Notes under the pieces: generated by a model
Told to the model about the DNA's origin: nothing
The model's database searches: none
Seen by the model: only the letters and a program-made list of their open reading frames with translations
Position numbers and translations under genes: made by a program
Source of the DNA: an uncultured Ruegeria sp.
Lineage (GTDB): Bacteria; Pseudomonadota; Alphaproteobacteria; Rhodobacterales; Rhodobacteraceae
Assembly: GCF_947497005.1 (NCBI RefSeq)
Contig: NZ_CANMFF010000030.1
Coordinates: 1-40,897, forward strand
Direction: 5' to 3'
Length of the DNA: 40,897 bases
Shown: positions 16,379-29,395 of the stretch, piece after piece
How positions within the stretch are numbered: position 1 is the first letter of the stretch
Layout: every line of letters begins with the position of its first letter

Positions 16379-16382
<4 letters not shown>
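15945..16382 (+). CDS. GFA (CENP-V/GFA domain) family protein
   Basis: 145 aa. Zinc-binding GFA fold with cysteine pattern CMCG near residue 8, CHCDQCRRW around 27-35 and CADCGSALW around 70-78. The family is named after glutathione-dependent formaldehyde-activating enzyme, but most members have no proven activity, and I would not assign formaldehyde metabolism here. The gene sits between gltD and gltB. AGGAGGG precedes its ATG, and its stop overlaps the gltB start (ATGA), so it is translated as part of the glutamate synthase operon. Confidence 0.9.
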
Positions 16383-20911
<4,529 letters not shown>

Positions 20912-20930
20912 GTCGGATTTCACCGAAAAA

Positions 20931-20974
20931 CAGGGCCTCGCGTGTCATTTGCACCACGCGGGGCCCTGTTTGTT
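20931..20974 (+). terminator. Intrinsic terminator after gltB
   Basis: CAGGGCCTCGCGTG (20931-20944) and CACGCGGGGCCCTG (20955-20968) form a 14-bp stem with one G-U pair and a 10-nt loop, followed by a T-rich tail (TTTGTTTA). This is the clearest terminator in the window and ends the gltD-GFA-gltB unit. Confidence 0.88.
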
Positions 20975-21092
20975 TACATTGATTGTGTGTGTTTCTTGCC
21001 TGCTCTTCTTAATTTCGCCAAGCTTTGTTCACGTTCTGGTGATAACCATGGGCTGTTTCGGTTTTTGATGGTGAGAAAATAGGTGCAGCAGG

Positions 21093-22007
21093 ATGCCAAC
21101 GACATATCGTGACCAGTTTTACACCTTTGACCCTGCAAACCCTCCGCCCTTGGGAACAGCCATCACGGTCACCAGTCTGGATCTGACAGATGTGGATGAT
21201 GACGGTGAAATTGACGCGCCCAGTGGAGATACGGTCAACGGCCAGGATGTCACGAATTCCTGGCCCGGAGACACTGTAACAGTCAACGTGTCTGGCGTTG
21301 GGAATGTTACCTATGTAGGAACAACATTTTACTTGGCTGACGGATCTCGGGTTTTCACCCCGACGGACGGGCAGGTGTTGCAGCCAGGAACACTCGTATC
21401 AACCACGTTTGTTAATACGCAAGGCCCGCTGCCGGTCGGAAGCCTTGGCCCTCCCTGTTTCACATCTGGAACTATGATCGCGACGCCCGAAGGCGAATGC
21501 GCGGTGGAAGATCTGAAAGCTGGCGACATGGTCATAACAGTGGACCGCGGGCCGCAGCCTTTGATCTGGGTCGGGCGCACAATGGTTGCCGCGGAAGGTA
21601 AACTGGCCCCAATCCGGTTGGACGCTGGTGTGTTTGGTCTGGATCGCCCTTTGCTGGTATCACCTCAGCATCGGATGCTGGTTGAAGACTGGCAGGCGTC
21701 ATACCTGTTCGGCCATACCGAAGCGCTGGTTCCCGCACACACCCTGGTCAATGGCGACACGGTAACACGGGTCGAAGGCGGTGAAATCGAGTATTTCCAC
21801 CTCTTGTTCAAGCAACATGAGATCGTCTTCGCCAATGGAGCGAAAAGCGAAAGTTACTATCCGGGGCATGCGTTGTCGGCCTCGGATCGCGAGACACAAT
21901 GCGAAGTGTTGCATTTGTTTCCTGAACTGGCCGGGCTTGACCCGATGTCGCTGGAAACTGCGCGTCCCGTTGTTCATCCGCGCGAGGCACGTGCTTTCGC
22001 GATTTAG
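21093..22007 (+). CDS. Hint-domain protein
   Basis: 304 aa. The first 120 residues are Thr/Asp/Gly-rich and look like an extracellular beta-structured region, without a classical signal peptide. A Hedgehog/intein (Hint) domain begins PCFTSGT with the candidate nucleophile Cys122, followed by EDLKAGDMV, SPQHRML and HEIVFANGAKSESYYPG, a pattern typical of the many Hint proteins of roseobacters. Such proteins may self-cleave and are often secreted by type I systems; the function is unknown. The upstream ribosome binding signal is weak (TAGGTG, or an overlapping CAGG). Confidence 0.8.
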   Translation: MPTTYRDQFYTFDPANPPPLGTAITVTSLDLTDVDDDGEIDAPSGDTVNGQDVTNSWPGDTVTVNVSGVGNVTYVGTTFYLADGSRVFTPTDGQVLQPGTLVSTTFVNTQGPLPVGSLGPPCFTSGTMIATPEGECAVEDLKAGDMVITVDRGPQPLIWVGRTMVAAEGKLAPIRLDAGVFGLDRPLLVSPQHRMLVEDWQASYLFGHTEALVPAHTLVNGDTVTRVEGGEIEYFHLLFKQHEIVFANGAKSESYYPGHALSASDRETQCEVLHLFPELAGLDPMSLETARPVVHPREARAFAI

Positions 22008-22046
22008 GCCGTTTCAAACCGGAACCCTGCGTCGTATAGCTGAGAC

Positions 22047-22781
22047 ATGGCGAAGAAAGCAGCCCGCAAATCAGGCGGCAAAAAAAGCAAGGCATCCAGA
22101 AAGAAAACACCATTGGCGCGGCAGTTTCGCCGCTGGATGACGCGCGCTGGCCTGACGGTTGTGGGTCTCGTGGTTGCTCTGGTCCTGCTGTATTCGGTTT
22201 TGAACCCGCCCGTGACCCATACCATCTGGTCCGAATGGCGACGGTTGGGCAGGGTTGAGCGCGAATGGGTGCCGATTGAAGAGATAGCTCCAATCATGGC
22301 GCGATCGGTTGTGGCAGCAGAGGATGCAAATTTCTGCCAGCATTGGGGATTTGACGTTGAAGCCATCCGCGACGCGCTTGAGGGCGGCGGCAATCGCGGT
22401 GCATCGACCATAACCCAGCAGGTGGTTAAGAACGTGTTCCTTTGGCAAGGGCGCAGCTGGGTGCGCAAGGCAATGGAAACTTCGATCACGCCGGTGATTG
22501 AGATATTCTGGAGCAAGCAGCGTATCCTTGAGGTGTACCTGAACGTTGCGGAAACCGGGAATGGCGTTTTTGGGGTCGAAGCAGCCGCGCAGCAATACTT
22601 CAACACCAGCGCGTCAAAGCTGACGTCGGTTCAGGCGGCGCGAATTGCCGCAATTTTGCCTTCGCCGCGCAACCGATCAGTCACGGATCCGACCTCGCGT
22701 ACACGCAGACGAGCGGCTTCTATTCTGGATGGGGCGGCCACCATCCGCGCAGATGGTCGCGCAGATTGTTTCGAGGATTGA
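22047..22781 (+). CDS. mtgA: Monofunctional peptidoglycan glycosyltransferase
   Basis: 244 aa. GT51 family enzyme that polymerises lipid II into glycan strands. A Lys/Arg-rich cytoplasmic tail (residues 1-30) precedes one membrane anchor (LTVVGLVVALVLLYSV, about 35-52). The catalytic motif is VVAAEDANFCQHWGFD around residue 90, followed by GASTITQQVVKN and KQRILEVYLNVAETGNG. No transpeptidase domain is present. Length is typical for MtgA. Confidence 0.95.
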   Translation: MAKKAARKSGGKKSKASRKKTPLARQFRRWMTRAGLTVVGLVVALVLLYSVLNPPVTHTIWSEWRRLGRVEREWVPIEEIAPIMARSVVAAEDANFCQHWGFDVEAIRDALEGGGNRGASTITQQVVKNVFLWQGRSWVRKAMETSITPVIEIFWSKQRILEVYLNVAETGNGVFGVEAAAQQYFNTSASKLTSVQAARIAAILPSPRNRSVTDPTSRTRRRAASILDGAATIRADGRADCFED

Positions 22782-22839
22782 AACCCGCCGCCCTCAAAGG
22801 CTAAATCTGTTGGGTACTCACTGGTTCGATTGGAAGCCC

Positions 22840-23505
22840 ATGGCGCGTTTGTTTCACGTTCCCCTCTCACCGTATTGTCGCAAGGTCCGTCTGTCATTGG
22901 CGGAAAAGAAGATCGAGGTTGAGCTGGTCGAAGAGCGATATTGGGAACAGGATCCGGATTTTTTGCGTCGCAATCCGGCGGGAAAAGTTCCAGTGCTGCG
23001 CCTGGACGGGCAGATTATGTCAGAAAGCGCGGCGATCTGCGAATATATTGAGGAAACCCGTCCTGAACCCTCTTTGATGCCGAAAACCCCCGAAGCCCGG
23101 TTTGAAGTGCGGCGGCTTGTGGGATGGTTTGATGATAAGTTCCATCACGATGTGACATCGAAACTGGTGTATGAGCGGGTGAATAAAAAGGTGACGGGTC
23201 AGGGGTACCCGGACAGCAAGAATGTCAAACAGGGCGCCAGAGCGATCAAATACCACCTGGACTACATGGCATGGTTACTGGATCAACGCCGGTGGTTGGC
23301 AGGGGATCAAATGACATTGGCTGATTTCGCGGCCGCAGCGCATCTGTCTTCGCTGGATTACATTTCAGATGTGGATTGGAACCGCAGTCAGGTGGTCAAG
23401 GACTGGTACGCGAAGATCAAGTCGCGCCCGGCCTTCCGGTCGATACTGGCGGATCAGGTGCCCGGGTTCCGGCCACCGCCCCACTACGCTGATTTGGATT
23501 TCTGA
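22840..23505 (+). CDS. Glutathione S-transferase family protein
   Basis: 221 aa. The N-terminal thioredoxin fold starts MARLFHVPLSPYCRKVRLSL, with a possible Ser/Cys site in SPYCRK, then NPAGKVPVL and SESAAICEYIEE, which bind the glutathione gamma-glutamyl group in the family. A helical C-terminal domain follows (WLAGDQMTLADFAAAAHLS). Substrate unknown. The frame is open to 22645, but that extension overlaps mtgA; the ATG at 22840 fits the family N terminus. A composite repeat element lies between it and queG. Confidence 0.88.
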   Translation: MARLFHVPLSPYCRKVRLSLAEKKIEVELVEERYWEQDPDFLRRNPAGKVPVLRLDGQIMSESAAICEYIEETRPEPSLMPKTPEARFEVRRLVGWFDDKFHHDVTSKLVYERVNKKVTGQGYPDSKNVKQGARAIKYHLDYMAWLLDQRRWLAGDQMTLADFAAAAHLSSLDYISDVDWNRSQVVKDWYAKIKSRPAFRSILADQVPGFRPPPHYADLDF

Positions 23506-23519
23506 TAGGGTGCACAGAG

Positions 23520-23593
23520 GGGGGCTGTCTGCCCCCATCGCGCCAAGTCACGATTCCCCCCGAAGGTATTTTTGGCCAGATGAAGAACGGATC
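23520..23593 (+). repeat. Composite interspersed element, copy 2 (hairpin plus conserved tail)
   Basis: GGGGGC (23520-23525) and GCCCCC (23531-23536) form a perfect stem around TGTCT. About 14 bases on, CCCCCCGAA leads into the conserved tail at 23565-23586, identical over 22 bases to 7759-7780, then two variable bases and GGATC. The ATG inside the tail (23580-23582) is the start codon of queG as called here. Compared with copy 1, the hairpin sequence differs but its form and G-richness are kept. Confidence 0.75.
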
Positions 23594-24617
23594 GGATTTG
23601 AAGGAATTGCTGGTGCAACGGGCCTTGGCAGAAGGGTTTGTTGCATGCCGCGTGTGCCGTCCGTGGGATGTTCCGCAGGTACCCGAGCGATTGGAGGCGT
23701 TTTTGGACGCTGGGTATCACGGCCAAATGCGCTGGATGGCTGAGCGGACACATTGGCGTGGCGATCCTGCCGCTTTGTGGCCCGAGGCGAGATCGGTGAT
23801 CATGTTGGCCGAGAGTTACACGCCGGAACGCGACCCGACAGAAATCCTGAACCGCCCGGACCGAGGCGCGATTTCGGTCTATGCGCAGAACAAGGACTAC
23901 CATGACCTGGTTAAGAAGCGGCTCAAGCGGTTGGCGAGGTGGTTGATTGGTGAAGCTGGTGGCGAGGTTAAGGTGTTTGTCGATACCGCGCCGGTTCCCG
24001 AGAAAGCTTTGGGACACGCCGCTGGACTTGGGTGGCAAGGAAAACACACAAACCTTGTGAGTCGCGATTGGGGAAATTGGGCTTTTATAGGGTCTGTTTT
24101 TTCTACGCTGGAATTGCCGGCGGACAAATCTGAGATGGATCATTGCGGGTCGTGCCGTGCCTGTCTGGACATCTGCCCGACCGATGCATTTCCGGCCCCG
24201 TACCGGTTGGATGCACGACGGTGCATTTCATATCTGACCATTGAACATAAAGGCCCGGTGGAGCCTGAGCTGCGCAGCAAGTTGGGCAATCGGATCTATG
24301 GTTGCGATGATTGCTTGGCGGCCTGTCCATGGAACAAGTTCGCGGTCGCCGCAAGTGACATGCGCTATGCTGCCCGCGAAGACCTGACGGCACCTGCGCT
24401 GGAGGAGTTGGCAGTTCTTGACGATGCGGCCTTTCGTGCGAAGTTTTCAGGTTCATCTGTCAAACGTATTGGACGGGATCGGTTCGTGCGCAACGTTCTT
24501 TATGCCATCGGAAACTCCGGACAGCCGAAGTTGAAGCCCGTCGCTGAACGTCTGACGGAGGATCCGGATGCAACCGTGGCCGACGCGGCGCGCTGGGCGG
24601 TGGAACAACTTTCATAA
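23580..24617 (+). CDS. queG: Epoxyqueuosine reductase
   Basis: 345 aa. Cobalamin-dependent, Fe-S enzyme that reduces epoxyqueuosine to queuosine in tRNA. Two [4Fe-4S] motifs are visible: CGSCRACLDICPTDAF (about residues 188-203) and CDDCLAACPW (about 242-251); a C-terminal HEAT-like stretch ends the protein. The ATG at 23580 comes from the conserved tail of an interspersed element, so the first five residues (MKNGS) are encoded by repeat sequence. No strong Shine-Dalgarno is visible. The family's N-terminal helix starts within a few residues, so this start is plausible. Confidence 0.93.
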   Translation: MKNGSDLKELLVQRALAEGFVACRVCRPWDVPQVPERLEAFLDAGYHGQMRWMAERTHWRGDPAALWPEARSVIMLAESYTPERDPTEILNRPDRGAISVYAQNKDYHDLVKKRLKRLARWLIGEAGGEVKVFVDTAPVPEKALGHAAGLGWQGKHTNLVSRDWGNWAFIGSVFSTLELPADKSEMDHCGSCRACLDICPTDAFPAPYRLDARRCISYLTIEHKGPVEPELRSKLGNRIYGCDDCLAACPWNKFAVAASDMRYAAREDLTAPALEELAVLDDAAFRAKFSGSSVKRIGRDRFVRNVLYAIGNSGQPKLKPVAERLTEDPDATVADAARWAVEQLS

Positions 24618-24688
24618 TTGCCGCAAACAGGCTGGACGTGTCGTGCACAATCGCTAAACCATCCGCAGCGAACAGTAAGGAGGACCCG

Positions 24689-26692
24689 ATGACGCTGTCT
24701 TTGGGGGTAGATACGGGCGGAACCTATACCGACGCGGTGTTGATCCGGGATGAGAAGGAGGTCATCGCCTCAGCCAAGTCCTTGACCACGCGTGCGGATC
24801 TGGCGATTGGTGTGGGCAAGGCGATTTCGGCTGTTCTGGAAGAAGCTCGGGTTGCTCCGGATCAGATATCGATGGCATCTCTGTCGACGACGCTGGCCAC
24901 GAACGCTCTGGTCGAGGGGCAGGGCGGTCGGGTTGCGTTGATCTATATCGGGTTCAAAGACAGCGATCTTGAAAAACATGGGCTAAAGGATGCCTTGAAA
25001 GGTGATCCGGCCCTGGTCATTGGGGGCGGTCATTCCCACTCCGGCGGAGAAACTGCGCCATTGGATGTCGCTGCGTTGGAGGGTTTTTTAGACTCTCATA
25101 AGGGTATTTCCGGCTTTGCGATTGCGTCGCAGTTCGCGACCCGAAATCCTGCGCATGAGCTGGAGGCGGCGCGCGTTATCTCGGAAAGAACCGGGGCTCC
25201 GGTAACATGTTCGCATCATTTATCGGCAAAGCTGAACGGGCCAAAACGCGCGGTCACTGCCGTGTTGAATGCGCGGCTGATCGGGATGATCGACCGTTTG
25301 ATCGGACGTGCGCAGGATCAGCTGCGCGCGTTGGGAATCTCAGCCCCCATGATGGTGGTGCGGGGCGATGGGGCGTTGATGAGCGCAGAACAGGCGAGGG
25401 AGCGGCCGATTGAGACAATCCTCAGCGGGCCGGCAGCGTCAATTGTCGGCGCGCGCTGGTTGACGGGTGCGGATAACGCGCTGGTGTCCGATATCGGAGG
25501 AACGACGACCGATGTGGCGCTGATCCGCGACGGCAAGCCCGCGATTGACCCGGCCGGCGCGCAGGTTGGTGGGTTTCGAACCATGGTCGAGGCCGTGGCG
25601 ATGCGCACCCATGGTCTGGGTGGGGACAGTCAGGTTCATGTGGTGACCGAAGGGTTGCAGGGTGGTGTGTTTCTGGGGCCGCGTCGTGTCCTGCCGGTGT
25701 CGCTGATCGCGACTGAAACGCCAGAGGTTGTGCATGCCGTTCTGGACGAACAATTGCGGGCCACGACAGTGGGCGAGCATGATACGCGTTTCGCCCGCCG
25801 CGTGCCCGGTATTCATGCCGAGGGCGTCGGCGCGCGGGAAGAAGTTTTGTTGGAGCGGTTGGGCGATCAGGTTCTGCCCCTTGGCGCGTTGTTACGAACG
25901 CGTATGGAGAACGGAGCGCTGTCGCGGTTGGTGGATCGCGGAATCGTTCAGGTCTCGGGCGTGACGCCGTCGGATGCCAGCCACGTTCTGGGGCGGGTGA
26001 GTGCTTGGGATACCGAGGCGGCCCGTAAATCATTGCAGCTGGTGGCGCGTAAACGGGTAGGATCAGGCGACATGCTTGCAAGTTCGCCCGAAGCACTGGC
26101 GCGGATGATTATTGATCAGTTGACGGAACAAACCAGTTTGACCTTGTTAGAGGCTGCTTTTGGTGAGGAGCAGGATGGTTTCGGCCTGCCGCCACAAGAC
26201 CTGGCGCGCCATGTGCTGACTCAGCGTGGATTGGCACAACATTGTGGGCTCCTGGCGCTGAGTGCGTCACTGAATGTGGATGTGGTGGGTCTTGGCGCAT
26301 CGGCGCCCAGCTATTACCCGGCGGTGGGTGAGCGACTGCATTGCCGAATGATCCTGCCGGAACATGCAGGCGTGGCAAATGCGATTGGTGCTGTCGTGGG
26401 GCGGCTGACCTTGAGGCGTTCAGGCACGGTCACCTCTCCGACTGAGGGGCGGTATCGTGTGCACCTGGAGGACGGTCCACAGGATTTCGCCGCATCCGAT
26501 GAAGCTTTGGCCTTGTTGGAACGCGTTCTGAGGTCTGAAGCGGAAGGTGCAGTACGACAAGCCGGTGCGGAAGATATCCGGGTGATCGTGGATCGTGACA
26601 TCAAAACGGCACGGATCGAAGCCAAGGACGTGTTTGTCGAGGCCATGATCACGGTCGAAGCCAGTGGTAGACCGCGGGTGGCAGTAGACTAG
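24689..26692 (+). CDS. Hydantoinase/oxoprolinase family protein (HyuA-like subunit)
   Basis: 667 aa. ASKHA-type ATPase fold of the hydantoinase A/5-oxoprolinase/acetone carboxylase beta-subunit family: N-terminal phosphate loop LGVDTGGTYTDAVL, a central VSDIGGTTTDVALI (second phosphate-binding loop), and VVRGDGALMS between them. Family members open cyclic amides (hydantoins, 5-oxoproline) or activate small ketones using ATP, usually with a HyuB partner. No hyuB is adjacent, so the substrate cannot be called. The start is fixed by a full AAGGAGG ribosome binding site before ATG 24689; the frame is open to 24638. Confidence 0.85.
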   Translation: MTLSLGVDTGGTYTDAVLIRDEKEVIASAKSLTTRADLAIGVGKAISAVLEEARVAPDQISMASLSTTLATNALVEGQGGRVALIYIGFKDSDLEKHGLKDALKGDPALVIGGGHSHSGGETAPLDVAALEGFLDSHKGISGFAIASQFATRNPAHELEAARVISERTGAPVTCSHHLSAKLNGPKRAVTAVLNARLIGMIDRLIGRAQDQLRALGISAPMMVVRGDGALMSAEQARERPIETILSGPAASIVGARWLTGADNALVSDIGGTTTDVALIRDGKPAIDPAGAQVGGFRTMVEAVAMRTHGLGGDSQVHVVTEGLQGGVFLGPRRVLPVSLIATETPEVVHAVLDEQLRATTVGEHDTRFARRVPGIHAEGVGAREEVLLERLGDQVLPLGALLRTRMENGALSRLVDRGIVQVSGVTPSDASHVLGRVSAWDTEAARKSLQLVARKRVGSGDMLASSPEALARMIIDQLTEQTSLTLLEAAFGEEQDGFGLPPQDLARHVLTQRGLAQHCGLLALSASLNVDVVGLGASAPSYYPAVGERLHCRMILPEHAGVANAIGAVVGRLTLRRSGTVTSPTEGRYRVHLEDGPQDFAASDEALALLERVLRSEAEGAVRQAGAEDIRVIVDRDIKTARIEAKDVFVEAMITVEASGRPRVAVD

Positions 26693-26730
26693 CCCCCCTG
26701 AAGGATCAGAGGGGCCGGGCAGGTGGTGCG

Positions 26731-27243
26731 TTACTCTGCGGCGCTGACGCGCTTGGGCAAGACCCAATCCTGGCGCGGGAAGTGGCAGGTATAGCCGTTC
26801 GGGATGCGCTCAAGGTAATCCTGATGCTCTGGCTCGGCCTCCCAGAAGTCGCCGACGGGTTCGACTTCGGTCACAACCTTGCCGGGCCATAGGCCACTGG
26901 CGTTCACATCGGCGATGGTATCATCGGCGACCTGTTTCTGAGCGTCGTCAACGAAATAGATCGCCGAGCGATAGCTCATGCCGCGGTCATTGCCCTGACG
27001 GTTTGCCGTGGTCGGGTCATGGATCTGGAAGAAGAACTCCAGCAGGTCACGATAACTGATCTTCGACGGGTCGAACAAAATCTCGATCCCTTCGGCGTGG
27101 GTGCCGTGGTTGCGATAGGTCGCGTTGGGCACGTCGCCGCCGGTGTAACCGACGCGGGTGCGCGAGACACCCGGCAGTTTTCGGATCAGATCCTGCATAC
27201 CCCAGAAACAGCCCCCGGCCAGTACAGCGCGTTGTTCGGTCAT
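26731..27243 (-). CDS. msrA: Peptide methionine-S-sulfoxide reductase A
   Basis: 170 aa. Repairs the S epimer of methionine sulfoxide in proteins. The catalytic Cys12 lies in the family motif GGCFWG, followed by the characteristic GYTGGDVPNATYRNHGTHAEG. Near the C terminus is YTCHFP, with a cysteine that may act as recycling residue. It is the second gene of a two-gene unit; its ATG overlaps the msrB stop by one base (TGATG), a coupled arrangement. Confidence 0.95.
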   Translation of the reverse strand: MTEQRAVLAGGCFWGMQDLIRKLPGVSRTRVGYTGGDVPNATYRNHGTHAEGIEILFDPSKISYRDLLEFFFQIHDPTTANRQGNDRGMSYRSAIYFVDDAQKQVADDTIADVNASGLWPGKVVTEVEPVGDFWEAEPEHQDYLERIPNGYTCHFPRQDWVLPKRVSAAE

Positions 27244-27689
27244 CAGATATCCTCCACGTGAATCAAATATTCGCCATAGCCTTCGGCTTCCATCTCATCG
27301 CGATGGATGAACCTGAGCGAGGCGGAGTTTATGCAGTAACGTAGCCCGCCATGTTCGCGCGGACCATCAGGGAAGACATGCCCCAGATGGCTGTCGCCGT
27401 GTTTTGAACGAACCTCGGTCCGGATCATACCATGCGTCGTATCGCGAACTTCTTCCACATGTTCGTGGATGATCGGTTTGGTAAAACTGGGCCAGCCGCA
27501 ACCGGACTCGTATTTGTGGGTCGAGGCAAAGAGCGGCTCACCTGATACGATATCCACGTAAATGCCCGGCTCCTTGTTGTTCAGGTGTTTTCCGGTGCCC
27601 GGACGTTCGGTACCACTGCGCTGAGTGACGTGAAACTCTTCGGGTGAAAGCGCAGCGATGGCCGTGGGGTCTTTGGTAAAGCGAGTCAT
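27243..27689 (-). CDS. msrB: Peptide methionine-R-sulfoxide reductase B (zinc-less type)
   Basis: 148 aa. Reduces the R epimer of methionine sulfoxide. Conserved blocks are KYESGCGWPSF, SHLGHVFPDGP and RYCINSASLRF, with the catalytic Cys in RYCIN and a probable resolving Cys in SGCGW. The two CxxC zinc motifs found in E. coli MsrB are absent (RSKHGDSHLG replaces RCGNCDAHLG), so this is a zinc-free form. The ATG at 27689 follows GGAGG; the frame opens further upstream, but that part has no ribosome binding site and lies in the intergenic region. Confidence 0.95.
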   Translation of the reverse strand: MTRFTKDPTAIAALSPEEFHVTQRSGTERPGTGKHLNNKEPGIYVDIVSGEPLFASTHKYESGCGWPSFTKPIIHEHVEEVRDTTHGMIRTEVRSKHGDSHLGHVFPDGPREHGGLRYCINSASLRFIHRDEMEAEGYGEYLIHVEDI

Positions 27690-27834
27690 GGATCCTCCGG
27701 CTGAATTATTGTTTTCGCCATTATCTGGGGGCTGCGGGGTGGAAAGCAAAGCGATATTTCAAATCGCTCTCGCAGTCGTGCAAGTGATCTGAACAACAAA
27801 GACATGCGTATCAATCTAAAAGGGAGGACAAGTC

Positions 27835-28356
27835 ATGATGAAATTGCTGCTTTTGACTGCCCTGATCTTACTGGGCCGCGCCGTTCAGGCGGCGCCTTTG
27901 ACCGGTGAGTTCGACTCGATCGACGGAGGCACATTGACCATCGAAGACTGGCGCGGCCAACCTGTGCTGGTGGTCAACACCGCGTCGCATTGTGGATTCA
28001 CGGGACAATACGCGGCTCTGCAAAAGGTGCATGAGACTTATTCCGGCAAAGGGTTGGTCGTTCTTGCGGTGCCGTCGGATTCATTCAATCAGGAGCTGGA
28101 ATCGGCAGATGAGGTTAAACAGTTTTGTGAGATGAACTATGGGCTGACCCTACCGATGACGGACATCACTCCGGTGAAAGGCGCAGACGCCCATCCGTTC
28201 TACAAAGCCGTTGCCGCCCGGACCGGTTTCACGCCCAAATGGAACTTCAACAAGATCCTGATCGATTCTGAAGGGGAGGTGGTTGCGACCTATGGGTCGA
28301 ACGTCAAACCCGATTCCCGTAAACTGTTGTCTCAGGTCGAGGCCTTGCTGCCCTGA
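27835..28356 (+). CDS. Periplasmic glutathione peroxidase-family protein
   Basis: 173 aa. The N terminus is a signal peptide (MMKLLLLTALILLGRAVQA, cleavage expected before APLTG), unusual because most bacterial homologues are cytoplasmic. The thiol-peroxidase active site is NTASHCGFTGQY with Cys53, and WNFNKILID carries the conserved Trp/Asn. The NQ block with the second cysteine of thioredoxin-dependent members reads SFNQE without a cysteine. AGGGAGGAC precedes the ATG. It is divergent from msrBA. Its last 25 bases overlap the 3' end of the convergent DMT gene. Confidence 0.9.
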   Translation: MMKLLLLTALILLGRAVQAAPLTGEFDSIDGGTLTIEDWRGQPVLVVNTASHCGFTGQYAALQKVHETYSGKGLVVLAVPSDSFNQELESADEVKQFCEMNYGLTLPMTDITPVKGADAHPFYKAVAARTGFTPKWNFNKILIDSEGEVVATYGSNVKPDSRKLLSQVEALLP

Positions 28357-29219
28357 GCGCCCTGTCGTGAAATCTGAACCGCAAGAATGCCAAGGGTCGT
28401 GACGGCGACGCCGACCGCGTCCATCGCACCCAACTTTTCGCCCAGCATGATCGCCGCGATCGTGACCCCGAATACAGGGTTTAAAAAGTGGAAAGTGGCG
28501 GCCCGAATGGCTCCGATCCGATCCAATAGCAGGAACCAGATCAATGTGGCCAGCAATCCGGGGAAAAGGGTTGTGTAGATGAACGCCAGCGCCAGCGGAA
28601 GTGTCGGGTGAATGTAGATGGTCTCAAAGATCGGAGCGGCCAGAAACAGCGCGGCTGAGCCTACCAGCATCTGCAAGCCGACGACCATCATGAAGTTACC
28701 GCCAGACGTCGCACCGCGAACCGCAAGCGTGGCAAAAGTCAAAGCAAGCGCCCCCGCACCGCATAGTGCGACTCCGAACATATCGACGCCCGCGCTGATC
28801 CGGCTGCTCATAATAAGGGCGACTCCGGCGAAACCGGCGAACAGACCCAATACACCAAGCGGGCGCAGCTTATCCCCGAACATCAGCCAACCTGCCAGTG
28901 CCACCAACAAGGGCATAGTGGATGCGATAATGGCCGCGACCGAAGCCTCGACCGTTTGCATCGCGTAGAAGTTCAGGCCCAAATACAGGGCATTTTGGCA
29001 GATTCCGAACAGGATCGTGGCACGCCATTGATTTCGGGTCAGGTTCCAACTTTGCCCCATCGCGCGGGCAATCATGACCCCCAGAGCACCGGAGATCAGA
29101 AACCGCAGTGCCAGCGAAAACAGAGGAGAGGCATCCGCCACGATGATCCGCGCCGAGGTAAAGGCAGATGACCAGATCAGGGCAAATGTCAGCCCCATGG
29201 CTATGGCGCGCAGATCCAT
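28332..29219 (-). CDS. DMT-superfamily (EamA) transporter
   Basis: 295 aa. Ten predicted hydrophobic helices arranged as two EamA repeats: the first begins LTFALIWSSAFTSARIIV, and the second begins near GVALCGAGALALTFATLAVRG. Members export amino acids or other small metabolites; the substrate cannot be read from the sequence. GGGGG lies before the ATG on the minus strand. The gene ends inside the glutathione peroxidase gene (tail-to-tail overlap of 25 bp). Confidence 0.9.
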   Translation of the reverse strand: MDLRAIAMGLTFALIWSSAFTSARIIVADASPLFSLALRFLISGALGVMIARAMGQSWNLTRNQWRATILFGICQNALYLGLNFYAMQTVEASVAAIIASTMPLLVALAGWLMFGDKLRPLGVLGLFAGFAGVALIMSSRISAGVDMFGVALCGAGALALTFATLAVRGATSGGNFMMVVGLQMLVGSAALFLAAPIFETIYIHPTLPLALAFIYTTLFPGLLATLIWFLLLDRIGAIRAATFHFLNPVFGVTIAAIMLGEKLGAMDAVGVAVTTLGILAVQISRQGAQGSKAST

Positions 29220-29395
29220 GGAGACCCCCTGTCACGTCGCGCGGACTGTCCCTGATTTTGGGATCGGTCGCAAGCAGTGCGCGTCAAAAAAGACACATGC
29301 GTGATGCAAGAAAAGTCTTGCACATGTTTATATTGATTGACTGGCCAATTAAAGATATCGGCGGCAGGACCTGACATATCAAGGGAGGTTTGTCG

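Noticed and set aside
23520..23570. Simple intrinsic terminator for the GST gene
   Set aside because: The hairpin is not directly followed by a T-run; the T's come about 30 bases later within a conserved tail shared with 7759-7780, so a repeat element explains it better.
26693..26730. Terminator between the hydantoinase-like gene and msrA
   Set aside because: Only a 5-bp CCCCT/AGGGG stem with a 10-nt loop and no T-run; too weak to call.
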